NCBI RefSeq assembly: GCF_030816915.1
Contig: NZ_JAUSYN010000002.1
Location: forward strand, 6,399,501-6,463,500
DNA from: Streptomyces sp. B3I8
GTDB lineage: Bacteria > Actinomycetota > Actinomycetes > Streptomycetales > Streptomycetaceae
DNA length: 64,000 bases
Direction: 5' to 3'
In this document: positions 40,249 through 48,945 of the stretch, in pieces
Layout: each line of letters opens with the position of its first letter
Position numbering within the stretch: position 1 is the stretch's first letter
The notes under the pieces: model-generated
Told to the model about the DNA's origin: nothing
The model's database searches: none
Seen by the model: only the letters and a program-made list of their open reading frames with translations
Program-made: the position numbers and the translations under genes

Positions 40249-40497
40249 GCGTACCACCTTCTCGAACTGTGCACGCGCGACGAGGCCGGACTCGTCGTCC
40301 ACGCCACGCAGGACGAAGTCGCCCGGGCGGTGGGACCGGTGCGGGAGGTCGTCGCCAGAACCCTCAGGGACTTCGCGCACGAGGGTCTCATCGCACGCGG
40401 GCCGCGTGCGATCCGTCTCGTCGGCCCCCGCCGGGTTCTTCATCTTCGGCATCTCGCTCTCGGTGAACTGCTTCAGCAGGGTGGCCGGCACTGGTGA
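40249..40497 (+). pseudogene. remnant of a Crp/Fnr-family regulator (C-terminal HTH)
   Basis: In the rightward frame AYHLLELC, GLVVHATQDEVARAVGPV, REVVARTLRDFAHEGLIARG and RAIRLVGPRRVL match the winged helix of Crp/Fnr regulators, including the recognition helix. The cyclic-nucleotide-like N-terminal domain is absent: the sequence to the left belongs to the CBM13 remnant. The frame closes at 40497. A truncated fragment, probably not expressed. Confidence 0.68.
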
Positions 40498-40535
40498 GGT
40501 GCCGCCGACGCGGCGGGGTCCCGGCCGCGCAGCCG

Positions 40536-40883
40536 TCACATGATCGGCGGGATGAACACCTCGAGCATCACCGTGTCCTCGAGGAACTCGGCCGTGTGCG
40601 GCGCGTTCGGGGGGATCGCGATCGACTCCCCGGCACCGAGGAGGCGCTCGTCACCGTCGACGACGATCTTCATGCGTCCCGAAATGATGGTCGAGATCTG
40701 CTCGTGGGGGGGTGAATCTCCGGCTCGTTGGGATCCTGCTGGTCGGGAAAGATCACCCCTGCCTTCATCTCGACGTGCATGATCTGGGCGGTGCGCCCGG
40801 TGAGTGCCTTGTAGGTGGCTCGCTCACCGAAGTCGAACAACGGCGCCGACTCGATACTCCTCGTGCTGCGGCGAACGACTCAT
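40536..40883 (-). pseudogene. small cupin protein broken by two frameshifts
   Basis: From ATG 40883 (GGAGA upstream) the leftward reading gives MSRSPQHEEY, then continues in a second frame as SAPLFDFGERATYKALTG and HVEMKAGVIFPDQQDPNEPEIHP, then in a third as HEQISTIISGRMKIVVDGDE and AGESIAIPPNAPHTAEF, ending at 40536. Together they make one ~115-aa single-domain cupin with the His-x-x-x-Gly and Pro-x-x-x-Pro-H elements. The breaks lie near 40850 and at the G7 run 40706-40712. Either sequencing errors or true decay. Confidence 0.75.
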
Positions 40884-41184
40884 GCCGGTCTCCTTCGCAT
40901 TCCGACGCCGGGAGTGGCCACGTCAATGACGCCCCCACCGGGCCGCCGTGACCTGAGTTGCGGGTCGGCTCGCGCGGACCCGGAGGAGACAACGGCGGGG
41001 TCGGGCCCAACCGGTGCGCGGGCGTGAGGTTGTTCGTCTCCTACCGCGTCCCCGACCTGGATCATTCGCCCGGTTCCTGCACCGCCTCGGGCCACGCCGG
41101 ATCGGGCAGGGCCGAGGGCGGCCATGGGCTCATCTCGTGATCCCGACGCCCCTGCGGTGGCCCGCTCCGAGCCGGGCGCCGCGC

Positions 41185-41227
41185 CCCGGCGGGCCCGGCA
41201 CCTGGGCGCGGTGCCGGGCCCGCCGGG
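41185..41227 (-). terminator. strong hairpin terminator after SnoaL-like gene
   Basis: Perfect 17-bp stem CCCGGCGGGCCCGGCAC / GTGCCGGGCCCGCCGGG with a 9-base loop, 12 bp beyond the stop of the leftward gene at 41240. The rest of the 356-bp gap 40884-41239 shows no supported gene. Confidence 0.8.
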
Positions 41228-41239
41228 ATCAGCGGAGGA

Positions 41240-42238
41240 TCAGTAGATGTTGGCCTCCACCTGTGGGGCGTCCTCGCGTGCCGCATCGATCTGCGCACGC
41301 AGCGAGATCTCGTCGTAGACGCGGACCTCCTTCACGATGCGGCCCTCCTGGATCAGGAACTGCGACACGCCGAGCACCGTCACCGGCCGGCCGGTGAGGG
41401 GGCCGAAGACGGGGGCGCCGCGGTACGTGCCGTGCATGGTCCAGAGGACGGCCACCCGCAGGCCCGCGTACCGCGGGGAGTGGTTCGTCTGGATGTCCCG
41501 GACGGAGAAGCGTGCGTCAGGGAAGGGCGCGACCATGGCGAGGAGGTCGCTCTGGTAGCGCTCGGGGCGGATGACGGTCCGGTCGCCGATCGTGTGCAGG
41601 AACAGGTCGCGCACCATGAAGTCGTTGACCCTGTGCAGTCGGCGCCGCGTCCACACGTCGTCGATGAACTCGAGCACCATCTCGCACTCGGGCCGGTACT
41701 CGTCCGGTCGGGCCCCGCTGACCCCGCTCACCAGCACGTCCTTCGGCGGCTCCTCGAGCATGGAGCCGCTGTATCCCTGGAAGGTCAGCCCGCGAGCCGC
41801 CTCGGCCGGGTCCAGGCCGAGTTGCAGGCAGTCGGCCAGCTCGTCGCGCACCACCCACTCCTCGACCATCCGGCCGCGTCGGTACAGGCAGTTGGCCACC
41901 GTGCGCTTGCGGACGCGGACGTTGCGGCCGTCCACGAGGTGCTCGTCCGCGGAGAAGACCAGGTGGGAACTGAGGAAGGCGTCGTCGCCGCGCGCCTCCC
42001 ACACCACGTCCTCCGCCTGGCCCACGTGGCCCGGTGCGGTGCCCATACGGATGGTGCTGCCCTCGATGACACCCTCACGGCCGACGACGGTGCCGAGGCT
42101 GGTGTGCACGATCGAGTCGGGCTCGTAGTTGTCGACGATGTGCGCGATGTCGCGGTCGACCCAGATACGGTCGGTCACCTCGCGGATGAAGTCGTCCGGG
42201 TCCTTGTAGGGCAGGTATGCGACGGGATCCAGGGGCAT
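41240..42238 (-). CDS. SnoaL-like / NTF2-fold protein (two-domain)
   Basis: A 332-aa protein with two consecutive NTF2-like (SnoaL/ester cyclase) halves. The first contains DPDDFIREVTDRIWVDRDI and YEPDSIVHTSLGTVVGREG; the second contains RRRLHRVNDFMVRDLFLH, MHGTYRGAPVFGPLTGRPV and FLIQEGRIVKEVRVYDEIS. Members act as cyclases, isomerases or hydratases, or have unknown roles, with a substrate pocket inside a curved sheet. Its own operator (42264) and terminator (41185) make it a separate unit of the LacI-controlled regulon. Function in the pathway unknown. Confidence 0.8.
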   Translation of the reverse strand: MPLDPVAYLPYKDPDDFIREVTDRIWVDRDIAHIVDNYEPDSIVHTSLGTVVGREGVIEGSTIRMGTAPGHVGQAEDVVWEARGDDAFLSSHLVFSADEHLVDGRNVRVRKRTVANCLYRRGRMVEEWVVRDELADCLQLGLDPAEAARGLTFQGYSGSMLEEPPKDVLVSGVSGARPDEYRPECEMVLEFIDDVWTRRRLHRVNDFMVRDLFLHTIGDRTVIRPERYQSDLLAMVAPFPDARFSVRDIQTNHSPRYAGLRVAVLWTMHGTYRGAPVFGPLTGRPVTVLGVSQFLIQEGRIVKEVRVYDEISLRAQIDAAREDAPQVEANIY

Positions 42239-42263
42239 GGTGCTTCCGTTCCTGTGCTGGTGT

Positions 42264-42279
42264 GAATGCGTATGTAGAA
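42264..42279. promoter_or_regulatory. LacI-type operator copy 1 (before SnoaL-like gene)
   Basis: GAATGCGTATGTAGAA, centred on ATGCGTAT at 42266-42273, 25 bp upstream of the SnoaL-like ATG. It shares TGTGAATRCGTATGTA with the copy at 48751. Confidence 0.65.
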
Positions 42280-42344
42280 GGATGGTTCGGGGAGGTGTCC
42301 GGTGAGGTCGCCGCCGGGCCGTCGATGTCCGGTTCCCCGCCGCG

Positions 42345-43691
42345 CTATCGGGTGAACTTGTCCGCGCCCAGTTGGCTCCGGTACGTCTCCGTCATGAAGG
42401 CGCTCACGACGACCAGGGCCAGGAGGGCGCCCACGGCCAGGTAGACCCAGACGGCGTAGATGGTGCCGAAGGTGCTGACCAGCAGTGTCGCGACGAACGG
42501 AGTGATGCCCATGAAGATGGAGAAGGAGCTGTTGTACGCGATGGCGCTGGCACTGAACCTGGTCCGGGTGGAGAAGAGCTCCGCCGCGCAGACGGTGACG
42601 ATGCCCGTGAGGAAGAACTCCGGCACGAGGTAGATGAGCTGGCTGACCACGGCCGCCTCGAAGGTACCTTGCTCGCCGACCCGGAAGGCGAGCGGGACCA
42701 GGACGATGCACCCGATGGCGCCGGTGACCAGCATCGGCTTGCGGCCGATGCGGTCGGACAGCATGCCGGCCAGCGGAAGGGTCGGGATGAGGACCGCGAT
42801 GGAGATGGCGTTCGAGGCCAGGCCCATCCAGCGCGGCAGGCCGAGCGTGTCGGTCAGGTACTGCGGATAGAACGTGACCCAGCTGTAGGACAGGATCGCG
42901 AGCATGATCGAAATTCCGCAGAAGACCAGGATCGGCCGCCACTGCGAGCGCAGCGCCTCACGGACCGGTGCCCTGACGACATCGGTGCCCTCTTCGGTCG
43001 CGCGGACGAACTCCGGAGTCTCCTCGATGTGACGGCGCAGCCATATCCCGACCAGGCTGAGCGGGATCGCCAGCAGGAAGGGAAGCCGCCAGCCGTACGA
43101 GTCGAGTGCCTCGCCCTCGAACACCCAGCTGGTCAGGGCCGCCGTACCGGCGCCCGCGAGGGTGCCGACGAAGCAGCTGTTGGAGGCGTACGAGGTGTAG
43201 TAGGCCCGGCGGTTCGGCTCGGCCCACTCCACGATGAACGCGACGGCTCCGACGTATTCGCCGCCCGAGACCGCACCCTGGACGACACGGAGCAGCAGGA
43301 GCAGGATCGGCGCACCGATGCCGATGGCCTGGTAGGTGGGCAGGACCCCGATCAGGGCGCTGGCCACGCCCATGGCGACGATGGTCCACAGGAGCGTCTT
43401 CCTGCGGCCGACCCGGTCGCCCCAGCGGCCCACGAGGGTGCCGCCGAGCGGGCGGAACAGGCAGGCGACGGCGATGATCGCGTACGTGCCCAGCACTGCC
43501 ACGGTCCGGTCGCTCTCGGGGAAGAACGCCGGGGCCATGACGGGTGCCAGGTAGCCGTAGAGGCCGTAGTCGAACTGCTCGACGAAGTTGCCGATGCTGC
43601 CGGCGCCGATCGCTCGGCGTATGGCTTTCCGTTTGTCCTGGTCGGCCTGGGGGGAGCCGACCGCCTGGCCGGGTGGCGCTGCGGCGGACAT
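42345..43691 (-). CDS. MFS transporter, metabolite:H+ symporter (MHS) family
   Basis: A 448-aa inner-membrane transporter with about 12 hydrophobic segments. N-terminal FVEQFDYGLYGYLAPVMAP, the MFS loop motif GRWGDRVGRRKTL, VQGAVSGGEYVGAVAFI and, in the second half, GMLSDRIGRKPML identify the ShiA/ProP-like MHS group, which imports small carboxylates or zwitterions with protons. ATG 43691 has a GGAGA ribosome site. It probably imports the substrate of the adjacent catabolic genes. An operator lies 36 bp upstream. Confidence 0.92.
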   Translation of the reverse strand: MSAAAPPGQAVGSPQADQDKRKAIRRAIGAGSIGNFVEQFDYGLYGYLAPVMAPAFFPESDRTVAVLGTYAIIAVACLFRPLGGTLVGRWGDRVGRRKTLLWTIVAMGVASALIGVLPTYQAIGIGAPILLLLLRVVQGAVSGGEYVGAVAFIVEWAEPNRRAYYTSYASNSCFVGTLAGAGTAALTSWVFEGEALDSYGWRLPFLLAIPLSLVGIWLRRHIEETPEFVRATEEGTDVVRAPVREALRSQWRPILVFCGISIMLAILSYSWVTFYPQYLTDTLGLPRWMGLASNAISIAVLIPTLPLAGMLSDRIGRKPMLVTGAIGCIVLVPLAFRVGEQGTFEAAVVSQLIYLVPEFFLTGIVTVCAAELFSTRTRFSASAIAYNSSFSIFMGITPFVATLLVSTFGTIYAVWVYLAVGALLALVVVSAFMTETYRSQLGADKFTR

Positions 43692-43724
43692 GACGTCTCC
43701 GATCACGCAGGGGGGATGAGGGGT

Positions 43725-43740
43725 GTGCATACGTATGAAC
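43725..43740. promoter_or_regulatory. LacI-type operator copy 2 (before MHS transporter)
   Basis: TGCATACGTATGAAC, core ATACGTAT at 43729-43736, in the 218-bp gap between the transporter and the aldolase gene. It indicates a separate promoter for the transporter. Confidence 0.7.
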
Positions 43741-43909
43741 TGGTGGTGAACACTAAGGATCCCGGTGTGGGGCGTCAAGGCCTTGTCCGCACGGAGCGGC
43801 ACACCCCAGAACGCGACGGCGGGGAGCGCACCGACACCGTCGGCAGGGGGGCACGCGACGCTCCTGGGACGGTCGGCCGGATCCTCGGCGGCGGTGGTCG
43901 GTCGAGCCG

Positions 43910-44695
43910 TCAGGCGGGAGGGCCGACCGCGTCCGCCGTCCCGGACGCGCTCAGGGAACGCATGGTGTCCATGAGCACATGAGCCATGTTGTAGACGATC
44001 AGCCGGGCGCCCTCGCGCTCGGCGGCCCGGGCGGCCTGGAGACTCGGCACGATGGTCATCACCGCGCGCCTGCGCGCCCGCGTCGCGTCGTGGGCCCGGT
44101 TGATCAGGGCGTCGACGACGCCGGGCTCCGGGAAGCCACAGTCCGCGGCCAGGTCGGCCGGGCCCACCAGGACCGCGTCCACTCCCTCGGTGCCGGCGAT
44201 GGCGTCGGCGTCCTCGCAGGCCCGCCGGGTCTCCACCATCGTCACGACCAGGGCCTCGCGGGACGCGGCCACATGGTCGGCCGCCGTCACCGTGCCGAAC
44301 CGGCCCGCTCTGCTGTAGGTGGCGAAACCCCGCTCTCCCCACGGGGGGTAGTGGCTTGCGGCCACCGCCCGCCGGGCGTCCTCGGCGCTGTTCACATGCG
44401 GGTGGATCAGTCCGGCGGCGCCCATGTCGAGGCAGCGCAGCGCCAGTGCCGGCTCGGCCGAACCCACGCGGACCAGGACGTCGATCCCGTACGCCGCCGC
44501 GGCCGTGAGGTGATGCTGGAGCAGTGCCGTGTCGGCGGGCCCGTGCTCGCAGTCGATGACGACGTAGTCGAGTCCCGCCACCCCCGCCATCTCGACCAGC
44601 GTCTCCGAGGGCAGCCGCAGCAGGGCGCCCCGCAACCGCTCGCCGTCCGCCAGGCGCTGTTTGAGGGTGCGGCGCGACGTGCCGCGCGCGGTCAC
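43910..44695 (-). CDS. HpcH/HpaI-family aldolase
   Basis: A 261-aa metal-dependent class II aldolase. It contains VVIDCEHGPADT (the conserved D-x-EHGP), VLVRVGS, CLDMGAAGLIHPHVNSAEDA, YPPWGERG, the metal-ligand region MVETRRACEDAD and DAVLVGPADLAAD. The family splits 2-oxo-3-deoxy acids, usually to pyruvate and an aldehyde. GTG 44695 overlaps the SDR stop (GTGA). It would give the carbon-chain cleavage step of this pathway. Confidence 0.9.
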   Translation of the reverse strand: MTARGTSRRTLKQRLADGERLRGALLRLPSETLVEMAGVAGLDYVVIDCEHGPADTALLQHHLTAAAAYGIDVLVRVGSAEPALALRCLDMGAAGLIHPHVNSAEDARRAVAASHYPPWGERGFATYSRAGRFGTVTAADHVAASREALVVTMVETRRACEDADAIAGTEGVDAVLVGPADLAADCGFPEPGVVDALINRAHDATRARRRAVMTIVPSLQAARAAEREGARLIVYNMAHVLMDTMRSLSASGTADAVGPPA

Positions 44696-45486
44696 CGGGC
44701 CACCATCCCGGCCGAGAGGTCGATGTCGGCGCCGCACAGACCACGCATGCGCAGCATCGCGACGACGGCCTCGCCCACCTCCTCCTCGGTGACCATCCGG
44801 CCCAGGGCGGAGCGGGACACGAAGGCCTGTTCGGCCTGGGCGTACGAGCCGCCCGTGCGCTCCGCCTCCAGGCGGAAGTTGCGCTCCATGCGTGGGCCCG
44901 CAACGGGTCCGGGGGAGAGGGAGTTCACCATGACGCCCAGCGGCCCGGCCTCCGCGGCCAGGGTCGTCGTGAGGCCGATGACCGCCATCTTCGACGCGCA
45001 GTAGGGGGTGCGCCGCGCCAGCGGGCGCTTGCCCGACACCGAGGCGATGTTCACGATGTCGCCCGCGCCCCGCCCGGCCATGGCGGGCAGGAAGGCACGG
45101 CACATCAGGAAGACCCCGCGCACGTTCACGTCGAAGACCTCGTCCCAGTCCCGCGCGGTGATCTCGGTCAGCGGTGCCACCGGGCCGGCGATCCCGGCGT
45201 TGTTGACCAGGATCGAGATCTCCTCGTCGGCCAGACCGCGCACGAGTGATCCGACCTCCTCGGGACGGGAGACGTCACAGACGCGGTGCGCGACGTTCGG
45301 ACCGAGCCGGGACGCCGTCTCCTTGAGCCGGACCTCGTCGCGGCCGGTGATCACCACCCGCGCACCGTCGGCGACCAGGGCCCCCGCGATGGCCCGGCCG
45401 AGACCGCCGCCCCCGCCGGTGACGAGGGCGGTACGCCCGGTCAGCGGAGTGGCGGGACCGGCCGGCACCGCGATACCGGCGCTCAC
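44692..45486 (-). CDS. SDR-family dehydrogenase
   Basis: A 264-aa short-chain dehydrogenase. The cofactor motif is TGGGGGLGRAIAG, then NNAGIAG, the active-site Ser in IASVSGKRP, and Tyr-x-x-x-Lys in YCASKMAVIG. C-terminal residues CGADIDLSAGMVAR are typical. GTG 45486 overlaps the HisD-like stop, and its own stop overlaps the aldolase start. It should oxidise a hydroxyl group on the pathway intermediate, with NAD(P). Confidence 0.9.
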   Translation of the reverse strand: MSAGIAVPAGPATPLTGRTALVTGGGGGLGRAIAGALVADGARVVITGRDEVRLKETASRLGPNVAHRVCDVSRPEEVGSLVRGLADEEISILVNNAGIAGPVAPLTEITARDWDEVFDVNVRGVFLMCRAFLPAMAGRGAGDIVNIASVSGKRPLARRTPYCASKMAVIGLTTTLAAEAGPLGVMVNSLSPGPVAGPRMERNFRLEAERTGGSYAQAEQAFVSRSALGRMVTEEEVGEAVVAMLRMRGLCGADIDLSAGMVAR

Positions 45487-46793
45487 GCGACGCCCTCCGC
45501 GTTCCAGGGCAGGGTGCCCTTGCCGTACTTGGCGGCGCGGACGTCGCCGGAGCGGGCGTGGCCCTCGAAGAGCTCGACGCGTGCGGCGCGCCCGCACACC
45601 TCGCCGAGCAGCGCCGAGGAGGCGGTGTCGGTGACTTCCTGGTAGGTCACCGTCTTCAGGTACTTGCCGACCCACAGACCACCGGTGTAGCGGGCGGCAC
45701 CGCGGGTGGGCAGGACGTGGTTGGTACCGATGACCTTGTCGCCGTAGGAGACGCAGGTGCCTTCGCCCAGGAAGAGCGCACCGTAGTCCCGCATCTTCTC
45801 CAGCGCCTGGCGCGGGTTCTCGGTCAGCACCTCCACATGCTCGCTCGCGTAGGAGTCGGCGATCCGGAAGGCCTCGTCGAGGGTGTCGGCCACCACGATC
45901 TCACCGTGGTCGCGCCAGGCCGGTGCGGCGAAGTCCCGGGTGGGCATGCCGGGCAGCAGGCGCTCGATGTGCCGCTCCACCTCGTGGCCCAGCTCCTCGG
46001 AGGTCGTGACCAGGACGGCGGGGGAGTCCGGGCCGTGCTCCGCCTGGGACAGCAGGTCGACGGCCACCACGAACGGGTCCGCGTGCTCGTCGGCGAGCAC
46101 CAGGATCTCGGTCGGCCCGGCGAACAGGTCGATGCCGACCTCGCCGAACAGTTGCCGCTTGGCCTCCGCCACGTACGCGTTGCCCGGGCCGGCGAGCATC
46201 GGGACACGCTCGATGGTCTCGGTTCCCAGGGCCAGCGCCGCGATCGCCTGGACACCGCCCAGCAGGTAGATCTCGTCGGCGCCCGCGAGGTGCATGGCCG
46301 CGACCGTCGCGGCGGGGATCTCCCCCCGGATGGGCGGGGTGCAGGCGGCCACGCGGGGAACACCCGCGACCTTGGCGGTCACGATCGTCATGTGGGCCGA
46401 CGCGGTGAGCGGGTAGCGCCCTCCGGGCACGTACGCGCCGGCGCCCGCCACGGGAACGTGCCGGTGGCCGAGGTGGACGCCGGGCAGCGTCTCGATCTCG
46501 ACATCACCCAGCGCGTCACGCTGGGCCTGCGCGAACGTGCGGACCTGCCGTTGCACGAAGCGGATGTCGTCCAGGACCGTGTCGGACACCTGGGAGACGA
46601 TCCGCCGGATCTCGTCGGGAGCCAGGCGGAACGACTCGGGACTCCAGTCGTCGAACTTCTCGGAGTACTGGCGCACCGCGTCGTCGCCGCGCCGGCGGAT
46701 GTCGTCGAGGATGACGTGGACGCGCTCGGCGACATCCGCCCGGGCCGCTGTGACCTGCGCGGCGGGTACCGGGGACTTGAGGTGTCGAGGCAT
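45483..46793 (-). CDS. histidinol dehydrogenase-family enzyme, catabolic branch
   Basis: A 436-aa zinc-dependent NAD+ dehydrogenase of the HisD superfamily. HisD-like residues are kept (VPGGRYPLTASAHMTI, GPGNAYVAEAKRQLFG, QAEHGPDSPA, EHVEVLTENP, GTNHVLPTRGAARYTGG). The fingerprints FDDWSPESFRL, PGVHLGHRHVPV and YTGGLWVGKYLKTVTYQEV match the branch that includes sulfopropanediol 3-dehydrogenase (HpsN) rather than biosynthetic HisD. No other his genes are near. It would oxidise an alcohol in two steps to a carboxylate. A sulfonated substrate is possible but not shown. Confidence 0.85.
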   Translation of the reverse strand: MPRHLKSPVPAAQVTAARADVAERVHVILDDIRRRGDDAVRQYSEKFDDWSPESFRLAPDEIRRIVSQVSDTVLDDIRFVQRQVRTFAQAQRDALGDVEIETLPGVHLGHRHVPVAGAGAYVPGGRYPLTASAHMTIVTAKVAGVPRVAACTPPIRGEIPAATVAAMHLAGADEIYLLGGVQAIAALALGTETIERVPMLAGPGNAYVAEAKRQLFGEVGIDLFAGPTEILVLADEHADPFVVAVDLLSQAEHGPDSPAVLVTTSEELGHEVERHIERLLPGMPTRDFAAPAWRDHGEIVVADTLDEAFRIADSYASEHVEVLTENPRQALEKMRDYGALFLGEGTCVSYGDKVIGTNHVLPTRGAARYTGGLWVGKYLKTVTYQEVTDTASSALLGEVCGRAARVELFEGHARSGDVRAAKYGKGTLPWNAEGVA

Positions 46794-46841
46794 GACGGCT
46801 CTCTTCCAGTCGGGTGAGGCAGGGGTGAGGTGAGGGTGGGG

Positions 46842-47597
46842 CTACGAGCCGGCGTCCGGGGCGCCGGCAGGTGTCGTGCCGGTGGCGGCCGCGACCAGTT
46901 CGCGCAGCGCGGCCGTCACCGCCTCGGGCCGTTGCCACGGCACCAGGTGCCCCGAGTCGCGCAGCAGGGTCAGGCCGGCCCCCGGGATCGCTCGTGCGAT
47001 CGTCCGGTGGAACGCGGGCGGGCACAGTGGGTCCCGCTCGCCGGCCAGCACGAGGGTCGGGCAGCGGACCGTACGGAGTACGCCGGTCGCGTCCGTGCGC
47101 GTCGCCTGGGCGGCGAGCTGGGCGCGGGCGGCGGTGGCGCCCACGGCATGCGCCATGCTCCGGTAGCGCCGCGCGGCCCCGGGCGTCGGTTCCCGGTCGG
47201 GGAACATGTCCGGCAGTGTTCGCTCGACGACGTGCGTGAACCGGCCTGCCGCGATCGACTCGTCCATCTCCCGCCAGGCCGCGTACTGCTCGGGGCGCGG
47301 CGCGCCGGCGTTGGTCGACATCACGCACAGGCCGGCGACGCGGCCGGGTGCCCGGCGCAGAACCTCGAACCCGACGATGGCTCCCAGACTGAGCCCGACG
47401 AGCAGGAACGGGCCGACGACCGTCTCGAGTACGTCCTCGGCGAGCGCCCCGATGTCCGCCCGCCGCAGCTGTACGTGGTGCACGTCGTGGCCCTCGGGGA
47501 AGTCGACGTCCTGCCACAGCCTCGCGTCGCAGAGCATCCCGGGCACCACGACGAGTGGCAGCGGACCGGACGGGTCCTGGTGCGGCACGCCGGTCAC
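46842..47597 (-). CDS. alpha/beta hydrolase
   Basis: A 251-aa serine hydrolase. It has LVVVPGMLCDARLW (oxyanion region), the nucleophile elbow GLSLGA, the acid in LAGERDPLCPP and the catalytic His in RDSGHLVPWQRPEAV. GTG 47597 overlaps the bicupin stop (GTGA). It probably cleaves an ester, lactone or C-C bond early in the pathway. Substrate unknown. Confidence 0.88.
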   Translation of the reverse strand: MTGVPHQDPSGPLPLVVVPGMLCDARLWQDVDFPEGHDVHHVQLRRADIGALAEDVLETVVGPFLLVGLSLGAIVGFEVLRRAPGRVAGLCVMSTNAGAPRPEQYAAWREMDESIAAGRFTHVVERTLPDMFPDREPTPGAARRYRSMAHAVGATAARAQLAAQATRTDATGVLRTVRCPTLVLAGERDPLCPPAFHRTIARAIPGAGLTLLRDSGHLVPWQRPEAVTAALRELVAAATGTTPAGAPDAGS

Positions 47598-48733
47598 CAG
47601 GGGCGCGCGGAGCGGGGCAGCAGCGCGTAAGGGGCGACGTATCCGTTGTGGTCGATACCCAGACCGGCGTCCGCCGCGCTCTTGAGGACCTCGTCGTCCC
47701 ACTCCAGCCGGACACGTCCGTCACCGGAGTTGACCACGAGGAGGTCGCCCTGCTCGGTACCGACGTTGCGCACGGTGCGCCAGGCGTCCTGCGGGACGGA
47801 GAGCATGTCGCGGGGGCCGAGGCGCACCGAAAGGGGGTCGGTGCGGTTGAGGGTGATCTCCCACAGGCCGTCCTTCACGATCAGCGTCTGGGTCTCGTGC
47901 TGGCGGTGCGACGAGACGCCCTGCCCGGGGTCGGCGCGGAGCCAGGCGACGTTGTGACCGTGCGGATTGAAGACGCGGGGTTCCTGGTGCGGGTCCTCGG
48001 TCATGCCGTACCCGATGACGCAGCTCAGCCGGGCTCCACCGCCGGGAAGGGTGCTGTCGAGGAAGGGGCGCTCGGAGAAGACGAGCTCGTCCGCGGCGGC
48101 GATGCGGCGCTTCATCTCGTCGGGGGTGTAGCGCCGCAGCCGGTCGAGGTGCTCCTGGGCCAGGGGGCTGATCAGCTCGGACTCCGGCGGGACGGTGTCG
48201 CCGGTGACGGTGTCGACGAGCTCGTTGTCGGCGGTGAGGTACAGGCCGTGCTTCTGCGCCTCACGCAGGACCGAGGGGCCCCAGATGATGCCGCCGGTGT
48301 CGTCCATGCCGAGCACGGTGAACAGCCAGCCGTTGTCCGGGCCGGTGTTGGTGAAGCCGCGGAAGATCCAGGTCGGGATGGAGGCGATGTCGCCGGCCCT
48401 GAGTTCGAGCTCGCCCTCGGTGCCGTCGACGCCCCAGCGCAGCAGGTACTCGCCCTCGGTGCAGATGAACACCTCGGCCGTGTAGTGGAGGTGCAGGTTG
48501 TTGGTGATGCCGTGCGGCATGGCGGCGGCGCCGATGTTGTAGCCGTGGGGCAGGCGGAGGTTGACGTGCTGGCCGGCCGCCTGCGAGACGCCCGGCCCGA
48601 TCATCGCGTAGTTCTCCTTCCGGTCCGAACCGGGCGTGCGGCAGTCGATGAAGGCCTGGTTGCAGGAGACGAAGTCGCTGCGGCGCACCGTGCGGCGGGC
48701 CAGCTCGTGGGGGGTCACGACGACATCGGGCAT
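47594..48733 (-). CDS. bicupin protein (possible ring-cleaving or oxidative dioxygenase)
   Basis: A 379-aa protein with two cupin barrels. The first has the metal motif HLHYTAEVFICTEGEYLLRWG (given by its ligands His-x-His and Glu) and GDIASIPTWIFRGF. The second has VSSHRQHETQTLIVKDGLWEI and LSVPQDAWRTVRNVG. The fold resembles gentisate or homogentisate-type oxygenases, but many bicupins have other roles. ATG 48733 follows GGGAG. It is the first gene of the leftward operon and has an operator 18 bp upstream. Confidence 0.8.
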   Translation of the reverse strand: MPDVVVTPHELARRTVRRSDFVSCNQAFIDCRTPGSDRKENYAMIGPGVSQAAGQHVNLRLPHGYNIGAAAMPHGITNNLHLHYTAEVFICTEGEYLLRWGVDGTEGELELRAGDIASIPTWIFRGFTNTGPDNGWLFTVLGMDDTGGIIWGPSVLREAQKHGLYLTADNELVDTVTGDTVPPESELISPLAQEHLDRLRRYTPDEMKRRIAAADELVFSERPFLDSTLPGGGARLSCVIGYGMTEDPHQEPRVFNPHGHNVAWLRADPGQGVSSHRQHETQTLIVKDGLWEITLNRTDPLSVRLGPRDMLSVPQDAWRTVRNVGTEQGDLLVVNSGDGRVRLEWDDEVLKSAADAGLGIDHNGYVAPYALLPRSARPW

Positions 48734-48750
48734 GGCAGCTCCCTGGTTGT

Positions 48751-48766
48751 GAATACGTATGTATTC
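48751..48766. promoter_or_regulatory. LacI-type operator copy 3 (before bicupin operon)
   Basis: GAATACGTATGTATTC, an almost perfect palindrome (GAATAC...GTATTC) with core ATACGTAT, 18 bp before the bicupin ATG. It is the best copy of the shared site. Confidence 0.8.
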
Positions 48767-48886
48767 CATGACAGGCGGTGAAGGGAGGGATGTCAAGGGG
48801 GAGGGTGAAGGTGCGTGGAAAGTCGGCCCCGTTCATGTCCGCTGTCGGGGCAGTGGGCGCCCGCGCGATCCAGTGGGCGGATCGAG

Positions 48887-48899
48887 GCATACGTATACT
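48887..48899 (+). promoter_or_regulatory. LacI-type operator copy 4 overlapping -10 of lacI gene
   Basis: GCATACGTATACT: core ATACGTAT at 48889-48896 overlaps the -10-like TATACT (48894-48899), 47 bp before the regulator's ATG. This predicts autoregulation. Confidence 0.7.
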
Positions 48900-48945
48900 G
48901 ATCTGGGTGCGCCATCGGGGGCGCCGGTGGTGACGAGGAGAGTCG

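Noticed and set aside
42345..44903. An apparent aldolase-region/MFS fusion of 852 codons on the minus strand
   Set aside because: The first ~400 codons are the wrong frame of the aldolase and SDR. The transporter has its own ATG at 43691, ribosome site and operator.
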